In this document: in pieces, positions 40,466-41,011 of the stretch
How positions within the stretch are numbered: position 1 is the stretch's first letter
How the letters are laid out: every line of letters begins with the position of its first letter
Assembly: GCA_018971625.1 (NCBI GenBank)
Contig: JAGXAJ010000033.1
Coordinates: 1-41,011, forward strand
Length of the DNA stretch: 41,011 nucleotides
Source of the DNA: Pseudomonadota bacterium
GTDB lineage: Bacteria > Pseudomonadota > Alphaproteobacteria > Rhizobiales > Xanthobacteraceae
Direction of reading: 5' to 3'
Program-made: the position numbers and the translations under genes
The notes under the pieces: generated by a model
Told to the model about the DNA's origin: nothing
Seen by the model: the letters and a program-made list of their open reading frames with translations, nothing else
The model's database searches: none

Positions 40466-41011
40466 TCACGCCGCCTGCGACGCTCGCCGGCCGAACGTGC
40501 GCAGCAGTTCCTCGACCTCGACTGCGGGCTTCGCCGCACTGAACAGAAAGCCCTGTACCTGATTACAGCCCTCGGCGCGCAGCCAGTCGAGCTGGTCGAC
40601 GGTTTCCACGCCTTCGGCTGTCGTGGTGATATTGAGGCTGCGCCCGAGTGTGGAAATCGCCCGCACGATCGCCGCGCAATCGGAGCGCTCAGCAAGATCC
40701 TTCACAAAGGAACGGTCAATCTTGATCTTGTCGAAGGGAAAGCTTCTGAGATAGCTCAGACTGGAATAGCCGGTTCCGAAATCGTCCATCGAGATGCTGA
40801 CACCGAGGTCGCGCAACTGATGCAGGATCGCGAGATTGGCCTCGGTCTCGGCCAGGAAGACCGATTCGGTGATTTCGAGTTCGAGCCGCAACGGCGATAA
40901 TCCCGAATGCGCCAGTGCCGAGATCACGGCCTGAACCAGGTTGCGGCTGCGAAACTGTACCGGCGAGAGGTTCACGGCCACCTTGACTCCGGCTGGCCAT
41001 TTTGCTGCCTC
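40466..41011 (-). CDS. EAL-domain c-di-GMP phosphodiesterase, C-terminal part
   Basis: The frame is open at the window edge, so only the last 181 residues are present. VAVNLSPVQFRSRNL, LELEITESVFL (catalytic Glu and its helper), DDFGTGYSSLSYLRSFPFDK and KIDRSFVKDL and TTAEGVET are the complete run of metal- and substrate-binding motifs of an active EAL domain, so hydrolysis of c-di-GMP is expected. The EAL motif itself and any GGDEF or PAS part lie outside. The tail RTFGRRASQAA is short. It converges with the nitroreductase gene with 8 nt between their stops. Confidence 0.93.
   Translation of the reverse strand, partial: EAAKWPAGVKVAVNLSPVQFRSRNLVQAVISALAHSGLSPLRLELEITESVFLAETEANLAILHQLRDLGVSISMDDFGTGYSSLSYLRSFPFDKIKIDRSFVKDLAERSDCAAIVRAISTLGRSLNITTTAEGVETVDQLDWLRAEGCNQVQGFLFSAAKPAVEVEELLRTFGRRASQAA

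Noticed and set aside
1..41011. CRISPR array, toxin-antitoxin pair or prophage
   Set aside because: No regularly spaced repeats, no recognisable toxin or antitoxin family and no phage structural gene was seen on either strand.

Overview
The window is GC-rich chromosomal DNA from a Rhizobiales alphaproteobacterium, most likely Bradyrhizobium or a close relative. The pointers are the gene families (DUF2336, Omp25/RopB-like barrel, GrlR-like regulator, short lineage-type hypothetical proteins), an Irr-type iron box, a CtrA-type box, an intergenic repeat I associate with Bradyrhizobium-type genomes, and the set rlmB / tRNA-Tyr / tRNA-Gly. This assignment comes from sequence reading only; no database was searched.

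Region 1 (1-13.7 kb) is mosaic and looks accessory. It opens with the 3' part of bioA, followed by 1.7 kb of decayed sequence with a chimeric gene remnant and one small gene. A defective tRNA-Gly copy (2657-2729) and an intact one (13627-13700), both on the minus strand, bracket 11 kb. That interval holds an iron-uptake operon behind an Irr-like box (outer-membrane protein, periplasmic cupredoxin, FTR1 permease), an M15-like peptidase, a convergent aldehyde dehydrogenase / class-III aminotransferase pair probably for lysine or ornithine catabolism, a phosphate-selective-type porin, and remnants of a parB-like gene and two insertion sequences.

Region 2 (13.7-16.8 kb) lies between tRNA-Gly and tRNA-Tyr. 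Its highlight is a compact, apparently complete transcription unit (13836-14036): a sigma70-type promoter, a Shine-Dalgarno sequence complementary to about 17 nt of the 16S rRNA 3' end, a 14-codon ORF and a strong intrinsic terminator. A GrlR-like gene, a truncated ATP-grasp gene and several small hypothetical genes follow.

Region 3 (17-24.6 kb) has rlmB, many small secreted or hypothetical proteins, a ROK-family (polyphosphate glucokinase-like) kinase, tRNA-Thr, an outer-membrane beta-barrel and a lipoprotein.

Region 4 (24.6-31.1 kb) has an S10 carboxypeptidase-like protein, NAD kinase, a CheY-like receiver followed by an Hpt protein, a DUF2336 protein, and a lytic transglycosylase behind a CtrA-type site. 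Together these suggest a phosphorelay, cell-cycle or motility neighbourhood.

Region 5 (31.2-41 kb) is a housekeeping block: hisI, folE, an IscU/NifU-like scaffold, yidD, thrS, a nitroreductase and the C-terminal part of an EAL phosphodiesterase. It is interrupted on the minus strand by two paralogous secreted ClpP-fold proteins with an unusual CxSxC active-site signature, a small secreted protein and a frameshifted MFS transporter. The most interesting leads are the small-peptide unit and the CxSxC ClpP-like pair.
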